64,000 nucleotides of DNA from Marinobacter sp. SS5-14b (GTDB taxonomy: Bacteria; Pseudomonadota; Gammaproteobacteria; Pseudomonadales; Oleiphilaceae): positions 186,001 through 250,000 of the forward strand of contig NZ_JASSVM010000004.1 of the NCBI RefSeq assembly GCF_030541005.1, written 5' to 3'. The stretch's first letter is position 1; the number at the start of each line of letters is the position of its first letter. The position numbers and the translations under genes are program-made. The notes beneath the pieces are model-generated. The model ran no database searches, had not been told where the DNA came from, and saw only the letters and a list, made by a program, of their open reading frames with translations. This document shows positions 35,166 through 43,357 of this stretch, in pieces.

Positions 35166-36380
35166 TCAGGCTGTCAGCTTGATGACGGCAGCCTCGAAAC
35201 GCGCCAGCGCTTCTTCAATGTCCGATTCCGGAATGATCAGAGACGGCGCCAGCCGAATAACATTCGCGCCTGCCATCAGCACCATAACCCCCTCATCCAG
35301 ACCCGCACTCAGAAAATCCTTGGCCTTGCCCTGCCACTGTTCTGTGAGAACACAGCCCAAGAGTAGACCAGCCCCACGAACTTCGGAAAACACGCCATGG
35401 CGCTCGCCGATGTCCATCATGCCTTTGCGCAGTTTTTCTGAGCGGGCCTTCACGCCTTTCAGGATATCTGGCTGGCTGACGGTATCGATGACCTTCTGGG
35501 CCACCGCGCAGGCCAGAGCGTTGCCACCGTAGGTGCTGCCGTGGGTGCCGACGCCCAGGCTCTTGGCCGCTTTGGCGGTGGTGAGCATGGCGGCTACCGG
35601 GAAACCACCGCCAAGGCCTTTGGCGCTGGTGAGGATATCCGGCACCACGCCGTACATTTCATAGGCGTAGAGGTAGCCGGTACGACCAACACCGCTTTGC
35701 ACTTCGTCGAAGACCAGCAAGGCGTTGTTGTCGTCGCAGAGCTGGCGCAAGCCCTTGAGGAAATCGGGATCTGCGGGCATAACGCCGCCCTCGCCCTGAA
35801 TGGGCTCGACCACCACGGCGCAGGTTTTCTCTTTGGAAATGAGGGCTTTTACCGAATCCAGGTTGTTAAACTCGGCATGGTGAATACCGCCCGGAGCAGG
35901 TTCAAAGCCTTCCAGGTATTTCGCCTGCCCGCCCACGCTGACGGTGAACAGGGTGCGGCCGTGGAAAGAGTTGGTGAAGGAGATAATCTCGTGTTTCTCG
36001 GGACCGTAATGCTCCCACGCATAACGACGAGCCAGCTTGAACGCGGCTTCGTTGGCTTCCGCACCGGAGTTGGCGAAGAACACCCTTTCTGCGAAGGTCT
36101 GATCGCACAGAGTTTTGGCCAGACGCAAGGCCGGCTCGTTGGTCATCACGTTGGACAGGTGCCAGATCTTCTCAGACTGTTCCTGCAATACGCCCACCAG
36201 GCCCGGATGACAGTGGCCAAGGCTGGTCACCGCGATGCCACCTTGCAGATCCACAAACTCTCGGCCGTCCTGATCCCACACGCGGGAACCCTCGCCTCGC
36301 ACCGGGATGATATTACCGGGGGCATAGTTGGGCACCATTACTTCATCAAACAGTTCGCGGGAGACAGGTTCTCTGTTCAT
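35166..36380 (-). CDS. astC: AstC/ArgD, succinylornithine/acetylornithine aminotransferase
   Basis: PLP-dependent class III aminotransferase of 404 residues. The Schiff-base Lys is in [13 protein letters not shown] (about residue 252), with [19 protein letters not shown] (about 100) and [12 protein letters not shown] (about 223) for cofactor binding. Pathway position (first gene of astC-astA-astB) favours the catabolic succinylornithine role; AstC and ArgD cannot be separated by sequence alone. It is preceded by the DnaQ-like nuclease gene. Confidence 0.93.
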   Translation of the reverse strand: MNREPVSRELFDEVMVPNYAPGNIIPVRGEGSRVWDQDGREFVDLQGGIAVTSLGHCHPGLVGVLQEQSEKIWHLSNVMTNEPALRLAKTLCDQTFAERVFFANSGAEANEAAFKLARRYAWEHYGPEKHEIISFTNSFHGRTLFTVSVGGQAKYLEGFEPAPGGIHHAEFNNLDSVKALISKEKTCAVVVEPIQGEGGVMPADPDFLKGLRQLCDDNNALLVFDEVQSGVGRTGYLYAYEMYGVVPDILTSAKGLGGGFPVAAMLTTAKAAKSLGVGTHGSTYGGNALACAVAQKVIDTVSQPDILKGVKARSEKLRKGMMDIGERHGVFSEVRGAGLLLGCVLTEQWQGKAKDFLSAGLDEGVMVLMAGANVIRLAPSLIIPESDIEEALARFEAAVIKLTA

Positions 36381-36438
36381 GGATCTCTCTCAGTGACTCA
36401 TTGCTAAGTGACAGGGTGAAGGACCCATAATACGCCAC

Positions 36439-37893
36439 TCAGGGCATAAGAACAGCCGGTTGCACTAAAGCTGGCAGCTCAATGATTCGATACTGCTTTC
36501 GGTCCCTGCCCAGCAAGGCTTTAACCAGCAGTTTGTATGAATCGAGATCGAAGGTGACTGGCTCCCGGCCCGGTTCAAAGTTTTCCAGTTCTTGTTCGGC
36601 GTGCAGGGTGGCAATGTGTATCCAGTTGCAGATCACCAGAATGTCAGTGCGGCCGGTGTCAGGATTTTCTTCCACCAATCCGACCGCACCAGGCCAGGGC
36701 CAGGTTTTCAGGCGCAGGGCGTGGAAGGCAATCTGCATACGCAGGTTGTAGCGGGTAGAGTCTTCTGCGCCCTCACAGGCGCCTTTGCAGCGGCCCAGGC
36801 TGCGCTGAAAACAGGGACCCGGGCCGGCCGGTTCCAGCCCCAGCAGTTTGCCGCACAAATCGTTCTTGCCAGCGATGCCACGGATAGCAGTTTGGGCATC
36901 CCGCTTGCTGCGAAACAGGCCGTAATACTGCCCCAACTGATCCGGCTGCAGGCTGCGGTCAATGCGTGCCTGCAGATAGCCGCCGGCACCCTCTTCCAAC
37001 ACCAGGCTGGCCAACTGCTTTGCCGCCCGGGAGCGGCGGTTGTAGAGGGGATTCAGGGTTTTGATCTGTTTGAGTTCCAGCAGCAACGCACCCAACTCAC
37101 CGGCGGTTTCTGTGAACTCCACCCGGCGCAGGCTTTCAGACAGCCGTAGCCCGCGGCTGGACTGATGGTCTCCCGAGAAATGGGATGCCACCCGCTGCGC
37201 TATGTTGGTGCTTTTGCCAACGTACAACAGCACATCGTTGTCACCGTAAAACCGGTAAACCCCCGGGCCATGGGGCAGACCGGCGAATAATTCGGCAGGG
37301 ACGTTTGAGGGCGTGCTCTGGCGCTGCAAGAGCTTGCGAATAGCGTTGTTGATGGCCTCCGGACCGTGCTCTGCCCGAGCATGCTCGAAGAACGCCAGCA
37401 TCGCGGCTACATCGCCCATGGCCCGATGGCGTTCCACCGCAGGTAAATTGTGACGGGCAATCAGGGCGTCCATATTGTGCCGGCTGTGTTCCGGATACAG
37501 CGCCCGGGACAGGCGCACCGTGCACAAAACCTTCGCACTGAACGGCCGGCCCAAACGACGGAACTCGGACTTTATGAAGCCATAGTCAAAGCGGGCGTTG
37601 TGGGCAACAAAGACCTTTCCCTGCAGCTGCTGCTCCAGCTTGTCAGCGATATCGGCAAACAGCGGCGCATCAGCCACCATCGCATTCGTGATGCCAGTGA
37701 GCCTTTCAATAAAACCGGAAATTCTGGCCTCCGGGTTCAGCAAGGTTTGCCATTCCCCCACCACCTCGCCGGCACGCCAGAACCGGATGCCGATTTCAGT
37801 AATCCTGTCTCGCTGCGGGTTGCCGCCGGTGGTTTCGATATCGAGGAAAGCGAAGGTTTTTTGCTGCAAGAGCGTGCTTCTGGTTGCCATCAT
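36439..37893 (-). CDS. DnaQ-type exonuclease fused to UvrC-like GIY-YIG nuclease
   Basis: A 484-residue two-domain protein. Residues about 12-180 are a DEDDh 3'-5' exonuclease like the Pol III epsilon chain: FLDIETTGG, HNARFDYGF and HRAMGDVAAM. Residues about 205-290 are a GIY-YIG domain (GPGVYRFYGDNDVLLYVGKS) as in UvrC and Cho, with CSxR-like cysteines further on (CFQRSLGRCKGACEGAE). The architecture (sometimes called exonuclease-Cho) suggests DNA repair. It is divergent from the porin gene. Confidence 0.9.
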   Translation of the reverse strand: MMATRSTLLQQKTFAFLDIETTGGNPQRDRITEIGIRFWRAGEVVGEWQTLLNPEARISGFIERLTGITNAMVADAPLFADIADKLEQQLQGKVFVAHNARFDYGFIKSEFRRLGRPFSAKVLCTVRLSRALYPEHSRHNMDALIARHNLPAVERHRAMGDVAAMLAFFEHARAEHGPEAINNAIRKLLQRQSTPSNVPAELFAGLPHGPGVYRFYGDNDVLLYVGKSTNIAQRVASHFSGDHQSSRGLRLSESLRRVEFTETAGELGALLLELKQIKTLNPLYNRRSRAAKQLASLVLEEGAGGYLQARIDRSLQPDQLGQYYGLFRSKRDAQTAIRGIAGKNDLCGKLLGLEPAGPGPCFQRSLGRCKGACEGAEDSTRYNLRMQIAFHALRLKTWPWPGAVGLVEENPDTGRTDILVICNWIHIATLHAEQELENFEPGREPVTFDLDSYKLLVKALLGRDRKQYRIIELPALVQPAVLMP

Positions 37894-38051
37894 GGTCCGT
37901 ACGCCGAGGCTCCAACTTTGGTTTAGTTCACCACGAACTCAGAGCCTGTAGACATTCGTCTAAAGAGTGATCAATTTTGTTTGAATTGTCACCCAACCGT
38001 AACTAATTTGTTGATGGGTCCAACAACAATAAATATTTGGAGACAACAATA

Positions 38052-39215
38052 ATGCAGAATAACAAGCTTAGAATGGCCATCCGTGCGACGGCGGCAGCCG
38101 CTATTTTTGGTGTAGCAGGCTAGGCTAGTGCACTGGAATTGAGCGCTGGTGACTGGAAAGCCGGGCTGTACGGTTTTGCACGCCTTGCAGCGGCTTATGA
38201 CATTGACGAAGACATCTCTGCTGGCGGCAGAGGCGGTGCCTTCAGCGATATCACTACTGGGAACGCAGATACCAACGACGGCCACTTCGGTATGGACGCC
38301 AACACCAGCCGCCTGGGTTTCACCGCCACTTCTCCAGAGGGCGTCAAGGCGGTGGTCGAATTTGATTTTGATAATAACGGCACACTGGAGCCCCGCCTGC
38401 GCCGCGCCTTCGGCGAATACAACGGGGTATTGCTAGGTCAGGAATGGTCTAACTTCACAAGCTTTGTCGGCAATCCATCCATACTGGACTGGGACAACCT
38501 GCCTGGCCGTGCAGGCTTGCAGAGCCGTGTCACCCAGGTTCGCTACACAACTGGCGCCCTGTCTTTCTCTATTGAGGATGACACAAGCCGCAACCAAGAA
38601 AGTACAACCAACCCGGGCAACATTGCTGGCGCAACAGGTGACAAGACTTCCATGCCCGTTTTCACCGCCCGAGTGGAAGATAGTGCCGGCGGCCTCAGCT
38701 ATTCTGCAGCGGCTCTTGTGAAACAGATCTCCTACGATGACACTGTCAATGATGACGATGCGATCGGCTTTGCCGCGTTTCTGGCCGGCCGTTTTGCTGT
38801 TACTGACATGCTGAGCATCATGGGCTCGGTCAGCTTTGCTGATGGCGCGTCTAACTACATCTACCGTTCCGGAGAAAATTTCGGCGGTTTTGAAGGTTAC
38901 GCGGATGCCAACGGTGACCTTGAGACCATCGAAACCTTCGGTGCCAATATAGGTGCTGGCCTCAATCTGGGCGGTGGCCGTTCCATCAACATTGGTTACG
39001 GCACGACCATGAAAGACCTCGACGACGCCGTAAATGCTAATATCATCAGCGGTGCGACAGCCGAGACCAACTCCATGCTCGCCGTGAACTACCAGTGGAA
39101 GCCGGTAGAGCGCGTGAACATGGGCGTTGAATTTGCTCGCCTGGAAACTGACAACCAGAACGGCGACGACGGCGATGCAAGCCGCATCATGTTCGTAGGC
39201 CAGTACAACTTCTAA
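38052..39215 (+). pseudogene. DcaP-like outer-membrane porin with amber codon in signal peptide
   Basis: ATG at 38052 (GGAG nine bases upstream) opens a signal peptide MQNNKLRMAIRATAAAAIFG..., then TAG at 38121-38123 interrupts the frame just before the cleavage site; the frame then continues without a break to 39215 (387 codons in all). The rest is a full trimeric-type barrel: SRLGFTATSPEGVKAVVEFDF, GEYNGVLLGQEWSNF, and a C-terminal Phe (VGQYNF). The pattern fits DcaP-family porins. A CAG-to-TAG change (AGQASA) explains it. Without suppression there is no exported product; the next start, TTG at 38139, would lack a signal. Confidence 0.8.
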
Positions 39216-39250
39216 TCAGAATTCTGCTAAGTCTGCCAAGGAGTACTGAG

Positions 39251-39277
39251 AAACCCCGGCTTCGGCCGGGGTTTTTC
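39251..39277 (+). terminator. Intrinsic terminator after porin
   Basis: AACCCCGGC-TTCG-GCCGGGGTT (39252-39273) with a UUCG tetraloop and a run of T (GTTTTTC). Textbook intrinsic terminator, 36 bases after the porin stop. Confidence 0.93.
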
Positions 39278-39385
39278 GTTCCAAGACAGGGCAATCTGCA
39301 CCACTGTGAACCACACGCCTGAACCAGTACCCGGACAATTCTCAAAAAACCAAGATTTTTCATCGCATTAAATACAAGCAGTCCA

Positions 39386-39402
39386 TTGGCACGGCGAATG
39401 CA
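39386..39402 (+). promoter_or_regulatory. Sigma-54 promoter
   Basis: TTGGCACG-GCGA-ATGCA, with the GG at 39388-39389 and the GC at 39400-39401, twelve bases apart as required. It fits the TGGCAC-N5-TTGCW consensus but for one T-to-A. Predicted transcription start is near 39412. It points only at the 36-codon ORF. No clear enhancer dyad or IHF site was found in the 100 bases upstream. Confidence 0.7.
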
Positions 39403-39474
39403 AAGTCCTCATTGCAAAGCCATGGACGGAGTAACCGCCAGGCTCATTCTGCTGCAACCCGATGAGGTGTCACC

Positions 39475-39585
39475 ATGAAAAAAGCCCAAGACCAAAACCT
39501 GCTTTTTGAACTGACCCAGCCTGCCGAAGCCTACGCCATGCAGGATCTTCACAACTATTTTGACTGGATGTTCTTCGCCAACTGA
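39475..39585 (+). CDS. Small ORF, 36 residues, sigma-54-promoted
   Basis: ATG at 39475 with GAGGTG five bases upstream, TGA at 39583. It begins MKKAQDQNLLFELTQPAEAY and ends NYFDWMFFAN, so an amphipathic N-terminal half and an aromatic C-terminus. No signal peptide or family is recognised. It lies downstream of a sigma-54 promoter and before a strong hairpin, so it could be a single-gene transcript of about 0.2 kb. The aromatic tail recalls PqqA, but no maturation genes are near and the spacing of Glu and Tyr does not match. Confidence 0.5.
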   Translation: MKKAQDQNLLFELTQPAEAYAMQDLHNYFDWMFFAN

Positions 39586-39595
39586 CCAGGAAAAG

Positions 39596-39628
39596 ACACC
39601 GGCCGGGGCTAAAGGCCCCGGCCGGTGT
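39596..39628 (-). terminator. Terminator between the small ORF and the flavin oxidoreductase
   Basis: ACACCGGCCGGGGC (39596-39609) is the exact reverse complement of GCCCCGGCCGGTGT (39615-39628), loop TAAAG. The T-rich exit (CTTTTCC) is on the minus strand, so it mainly ends the flavin oxidoreductase transcript; the hairpin may also slow the convergent plus-strand transcript. Confidence 0.8.
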
Positions 39629-39633
39629 GCTGA

Positions 39634-40887
39634 CTATTCACCCGCCCTGAGCCTGCTACGGACGCTTCGGGTTGTCATCACGCCGAGAACCTCCATCAAC
39701 GACAGAATTCCCCGATCATGCTGTTTCGGTGCTTTGCCCCTGGCAATCCGGCCGATCTGCCGGGTGTACCAACTCACTTCCATCAGCGCCATGTCGTCAA
39801 TCAGTCGAATCCCTGTTTTGATGGGCCTCACCGCGCTGGTCATCTGATCGCCTTTCATAATGCGGTTCGGCAAATCCGGCTCCACCACCAACGGCCTCGC
39901 CAGACCAACGAGGTCAGTGGCGCCGGAAGCCAGTGCCTCCGCCATTCCAGACTCGGTGCGGAAACCGCCCGTCACCATCAAGGGTACGTCGGTGAGCTTG
40001 CGCACTTTCTCGGCGAACTCCAGGAAGTAGGCCTCCCGCGCCAGGGTACTGGCCTTTACCTGGCCATTTTCAGCGCCCTTGGCCATGGCCGGGTTCTCGT
40101 AATTGCCACCTGAGATTTCCACAAGATCAATGCCCTCGGCCACCAGGGCCTCAATCACCGCCAGTGATTCCTCTTCGGTAAAACCTCCGCGCTGAAAATC
40201 CGCTGAGTTCAGTTTGATTCCGATGTTGAAACTAGCGCCACAAACCTCCCGAATAGCTCGGTACACCGCCAACACAAAGCGCCTGCGGTTCTCCGCCGAA
40301 CCACCCCACTCATCCGTGCGCTGGTTGTGGTGGGGTGACAGGAACTGACTCACCAGATAACCGTGGGCGCCATGAATCTGCACGCCATCGAACCCGGCTT
40401 TTTTGGCAATTGCGGCACTGCGAGCAAAGCGCTGAATAATGTCGTCGATCTCCGGGCCTGTCAGGGCCCGGGGTGTGGCGAACATGCCCCGGAGTTCCTT
40501 CTTGAACGGAATAGCGCTGGGTGAGACCGGGTCCCGGTTCAGCATCTTTGGGCTTTGCTTGCCAGGATGATTCAGTTGCATCCAGATCTGTTTGCCCCCC
40601 TGCTGGCCGGCTTTGGCCCAGGCGCTCAGCAGCTCCAGATCACCTTCGTCTTCCACCACCACATTCTGAGGCTCGCCGATCTGCCGGCGGTCGATCATCA
40701 CGTTGCCGGTTATCGACAGCCCTGTACCACCTTCGGCCCAGGCCTGATACAGGGTCGCCAGTGCTTTGGTGGGGTGGTTATCAATGGTTCCCAGGGTCTC
40801 GCTCATGGCGGACTTGGCGAAACGGTTGGGAATAACAGAGCCGTTAGGAAGCTTGAGTGGCTGAGAAAGCAGTTCTGCGGGAGTCAT
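39634..40887 (-). CDS. NADH:flavin oxidoreductase (Old Yellow Enzyme family)
   Basis: A 417-residue FMN-dependent oxidoreductase. The barrel has KQIWMQLNHPGKQSP (about 97-111), GFDGVQIHGAHGYLVSQFLSPHHNQRTDEWGG (about 163-194, catalytic His/His region) and GLARPLV near the end. It lacks the C-terminal iron-sulfur and pyridine nucleotide domains of DCR-type proteins. It ends the minus-strand run badK-pimC-pimD-gcdH, 89 bases after gcdH with a hairpin between, so a pathway role is only a possibility. Ene reduction of an unsaturated CoA or acid is a guess. Confidence 0.85.
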   Translation of the reverse strand: MTPAELLSQPLKLPNGSVIPNRFAKSAMSETLGTIDNHPTKALATLYQAWAEGGTGLSITGNVMIDRRQIGEPQNVVVEDEGDLELLSAWAKAGQQGGKQIWMQLNHPGKQSPKMLNRDPVSPSAIPFKKELRGMFATPRALTGPEIDDIIQRFARSAAIAKKAGFDGVQIHGAHGYLVSQFLSPHHNQRTDEWGGSAENRRRFVLAVYRAIREVCGASFNIGIKLNSADFQRGGFTEEESLAVIEALVAEGIDLVEISGGNYENPAMAKGAENGQVKASTLAREAYFLEFAEKVRKLTDVPLMVTGGFRTESGMAEALASGATDLVGLARPLVVEPDLPNRIMKGDQMTSAVRPIKTGIRLIDDMALMEVSWYTRQIGRIARGKAPKQHDRGILSLMEVLGVMTTRSVRSRLRAGE

Positions 40888-40936
40888 AAGGGCCTCGAAT
40901 GGTGGTTTTCAGGTTCCATGAGGCTGATAGTGGATC

Positions 40937-40954
40937 TGCCCGGCGAACCGGGCA
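40937..40954. other. Short GC hairpin in gcdH downstream gap
   Basis: TGCCCGG-CGAA-CCGGGCA, a perfect seven-pair stem with a tetraloop, located between gcdH and the flavin oxidoreductase. No U-run follows, so it may be an mRNA processing or partial termination point. Confidence 0.4.
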
Positions 40955-40976
40955 TTGGCCGAAGAGACTGTTTTTA

Positions 40977-42158
40977 TCAGAAAAACGCCTGAATGCCGGT
41001 CTGTGCCCGGCCCAGAATCAGGGCGTGCACATCATGAGTACCTTCGTAGGTGTTCACCACTTCCAGGTTCACCAGATGGCGGGCCACACCGAATTCATCG
41101 CTGATGCCGTTGCCACCGAGCATGTCCCGGGCCAGGCGTGCAACGTCCAGTGCTTTTCCGCAGGAGTTGCGCTTCATGATGGAGGTAATTTCCACCGCCG
41201 CCGTGCCTTCGTCTTTCATACGGCCCAGGCGCAGGCAGCCTTGCAGCGCCAGGGTGATTTCGGTTTGCATGTCAGCCAATTTTTTCTGGATCAACTGATT
41301 GGCGGCAAGCGGGCGACCAAACTGTTGCCGGTCCAGCACGTACTGACGAGCCGTGTGCCAGCAGTCTTCTGCTGCGCCCAGTGCGCCCCAGGCGATACCG
41401 TAGCGGGCAGAGTTAAGGCAGGTGAAGGGACCCTTCAGGCCACGCACATCCGGGAAAGCGTTTTCTTCCGGCACAAACACGCCATCCATAGCGATCTCAC
41501 CGGTAATGGAAGCCCGCAGGCCCACCTTACCGTGGATCGCCGGCGCACTCAGGCCTTCCCAGCCTTTCTCCAACACAAAGCCGCGGATCGCACCGTCATC
41601 GTCCTTGGCCCAGACCACAAACACATCGGCAATCGGGCTGTTGGTAATCCACATCTTGCTGCCAGTCAGCCGGTAACCGCCATCAACCTTGCGGGCACGG
41701 GTGATCATTGAGCCTGGATCAGAGCCGTGATTCGGCTCGGTCAGGCCAAAGCAGCCGATCCACTCACCGGAAGCGAGTTTGGGCAGATATTTCTGGCGGG
41801 TTTCTTCGTTACCAAACTCGTAGATGGGTACCATTACCAGAGAAGATTGCACGCTCATCATGGAACGATAACCGGAGTCGACGCGTTCAACTTCGCGGGC
41901 AATCAGGCCGTAGCACACGTTATTGAGGCCACTGCCGCCGTACTGCTCGGGAATGGTGGCGCCCAGCAATCCGGTTTCACCCATTTCACGAAAAATGGCA
42001 GGGTCGGTCTGTTCATGACGAAAAGCTTCCAGCACCCGCGGGCGCAGTTTATCTTGCGCAAACTGACGGGCGCTGTCGCGCACCATACGCTCCTCTTCAG
42101 TCAACTGCTGATCCAGCAACAGGGGATCTTCCCAATTAAAACTCGCTTTGTTGGCCAT
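40977..42158 (-). CDS. gcdH: Glutaryl-CoA dehydrogenase
   Basis: Oxidatively decarboxylates glutaryl-CoA to crotonyl-CoA with FAD. The 393-residue product has [19 protein letters not shown] (about 137-155), [20 protein letters not shown] and the catalytic Glu in [20 protein letters not shown] (about 366-385), all as in human GCDH and bacterial GcdH. It follows pimD by 59 bases and closes the pathway from pimeloyl-CoA. Confidence 0.96.
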   Translation of the reverse strand: MANKASFNWEDPLLLDQQLTEEERMVRDSARQFAQDKLRPRVLEAFRHEQTDPAIFREMGETGLLGATIPEQYGGSGLNNVCYGLIAREVERVDSGYRSMMSVQSSLVMVPIYEFGNEETRQKYLPKLASGEWIGCFGLTEPNHGSDPGSMITRARKVDGGYRLTGSKMWITNSPIADVFVVWAKDDDGAIRGFVLEKGWEGLSAPAIHGKVGLRASITGEIAMDGVFVPEENAFPDVRGLKGPFTCLNSARYGIAWGALGAAEDCWHTARQYVLDRQQFGRPLAANQLIQKKLADMQTEITLALQGCLRLGRMKDEGTAAVEITSIMKRNSCGKALDVARLARDMLGGNGISDEFGVARHLVNLEVVNTYEGTHDVHALILGRAQTGIQAFF

Positions 42159-42217
42159 GTCGGCATTCTCCGTTTGTTTGTTTTAACCGCTTCAGGGTCC
42201 GAATCAAAAAATCATCG

Positions 42218-43348
42218 TCAGGCAACGCTCATCAACTCAGCAAAGGTTTGCTGGTGATAATCGTCATCGCCAAACTGGTGAGTCAGCATCACCAACCGTT
42301 TGGCATGGTGTGCCAGAGAATACTCCCAGGTCATCCCGATTCCGCCGTGCAGCTGTATGGATTGCTCGGCAATAAACTGTGACGCCCGGGCCACCACAAA
42401 CTTGGCTGCAGCCAGCCGGCGAGTGCGCTCGTCGGAATCCGGATCGTCCGCCACACAGGCCGCAAGAATAACCATGGAGCGCGCCAGCTCTAGCTCACCA
42501 CGCATTTCCGCCATGCGATGTTGCAACGACTGGAAGCGGCCAATCGGCGTTCCGAACTGCTGTCGCGTTTTCAGATAGTCCAGAGTCAGACGGAAGGCTT
42601 CTTCCATGCTGCCAAGCGCTTCAGCACATTGAGCGGCCATAGCCCGCCCTCGCTGATAGGCAATAGCTGCCCGGGCTTTCCCCGGCTTGCCCAGCAGGTC
42701 ATCACTTTCCACGTACACCCCATCCAGGGTCAGATCGCAAGCCCGAGGGCCGTCAATGCAGGGGTAACCGGTGACCAACACGCCGTCGGCTGCCGGGTCC
42801 ACCAAAAATACCGTTACGCCGTCAGTATCACTGATACGCGCCGTCACGAGAATCATTCCAGCAGTTTCACCACCGATAACCACCCGCTTTGATCCCTGCA
42901 GGCGCCAGCCCCGATCACAGGGCATGGCCGTGCAGGCCAGTGAGTCGGGATGGTAATGGCTGCCAGCCTCTTCATCCGCCACCGACAACTGAAGCTCACC
43001 GGAAGCAACGCGAGGCAGAATCCGCTGCCGCTGCTCCGCCGACCCCAGCTGCTCAACCAGGCCGGCACCGTATATCTGGGAATGCAAGTAGGGCTCGAGA
43101 CAAAGTGCCCGACCCAGCTCCTGCATAACCAGCATGTTTTCGACACCACCACCGCCAAAGCCTTCGTAATCGGCGCCAATGGGAACCGAGGTCATGCCCA
43201 GCTCTGAAAGCTGGCGCCAGAACTCTGGGCTGTAGCCTTCCGGGCTTTGATAGAAAGCTTCACGCTGTTCAAAACTGTAAGTATTTCGAACCAGTCGCTG
43301 CACGGTGTCGGCCAGCATCTGCTGTTCTTCGTTCAGGTCAAAATCCAT
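42218..43348 (-). CDS. pimD: Pimeloyl-CoA dehydrogenase small subunit (acyl-CoA dehydrogenase)
   Basis: A 376-residue acyl-CoA dehydrogenase that has the family fold but a divergent active site, as in the smaller of two paired subunits (PimD). Recognisable blocks are DYEGFGGGGVENMLVMQELGRALCLEPY and HRMAEMRGELELARSMV; the C-terminal IQLHGGIGMTWEYSLAHHAKRL is standard. It starts nine bases after pimC, fitting a PimCD complex that makes 2,3-didehydropimeloyl-CoA. In-frame overlap is not present. Confidence 0.85.
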   Translation of the reverse strand: MDFDLNEEQQMLADTVQRLVRNTYSFEQREAFYQSPEGYSPEFWRQLSELGMTSVPIGADYEGFGGGGVENMLVMQELGRALCLEPYLHSQIYGAGLVEQLGSAEQRQRILPRVASGELQLSVADEEAGSHYHPDSLACTAMPCDRGWRLQGSKRVVIGGETAGMILVTARISDTDGVTVFLVDPAADGVLVTGYPCIDGPRACDLTLDGVYVESDDLLGKPGKARAAIAYQRGRAMAAQCAEALGSMEEAFRLTLDYLKTRQQFGTPIGRFQSLQHRMAEMRGELELARSMVILAACVADDPDSDERTRRLAAAKFVVARASQFIAEQSIQLHGGIGMTWEYSLAHHAKRLVMLTHQFGDDDYHQQTFAELMSVA

Positions 43349-43357
43349 GGTTCTCTC

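Noticed and set aside
38139..39215. Treating the porin as an intact gene starting at TTG 38139
   Set aside because: It would lack any signal peptide; the upstream ATG with ribosome site and hydrophobic segment in the same frame shows that the true start is before the amber codon.
39475..39585. PQQ precursor (PqqA) for the 36-residue ORF
   Set aside because: The FFAN-like tail recalls PqqA, but the Glu-x3-Tyr pair is absent, length is longer, and no pqqBCDE genes are nearby.
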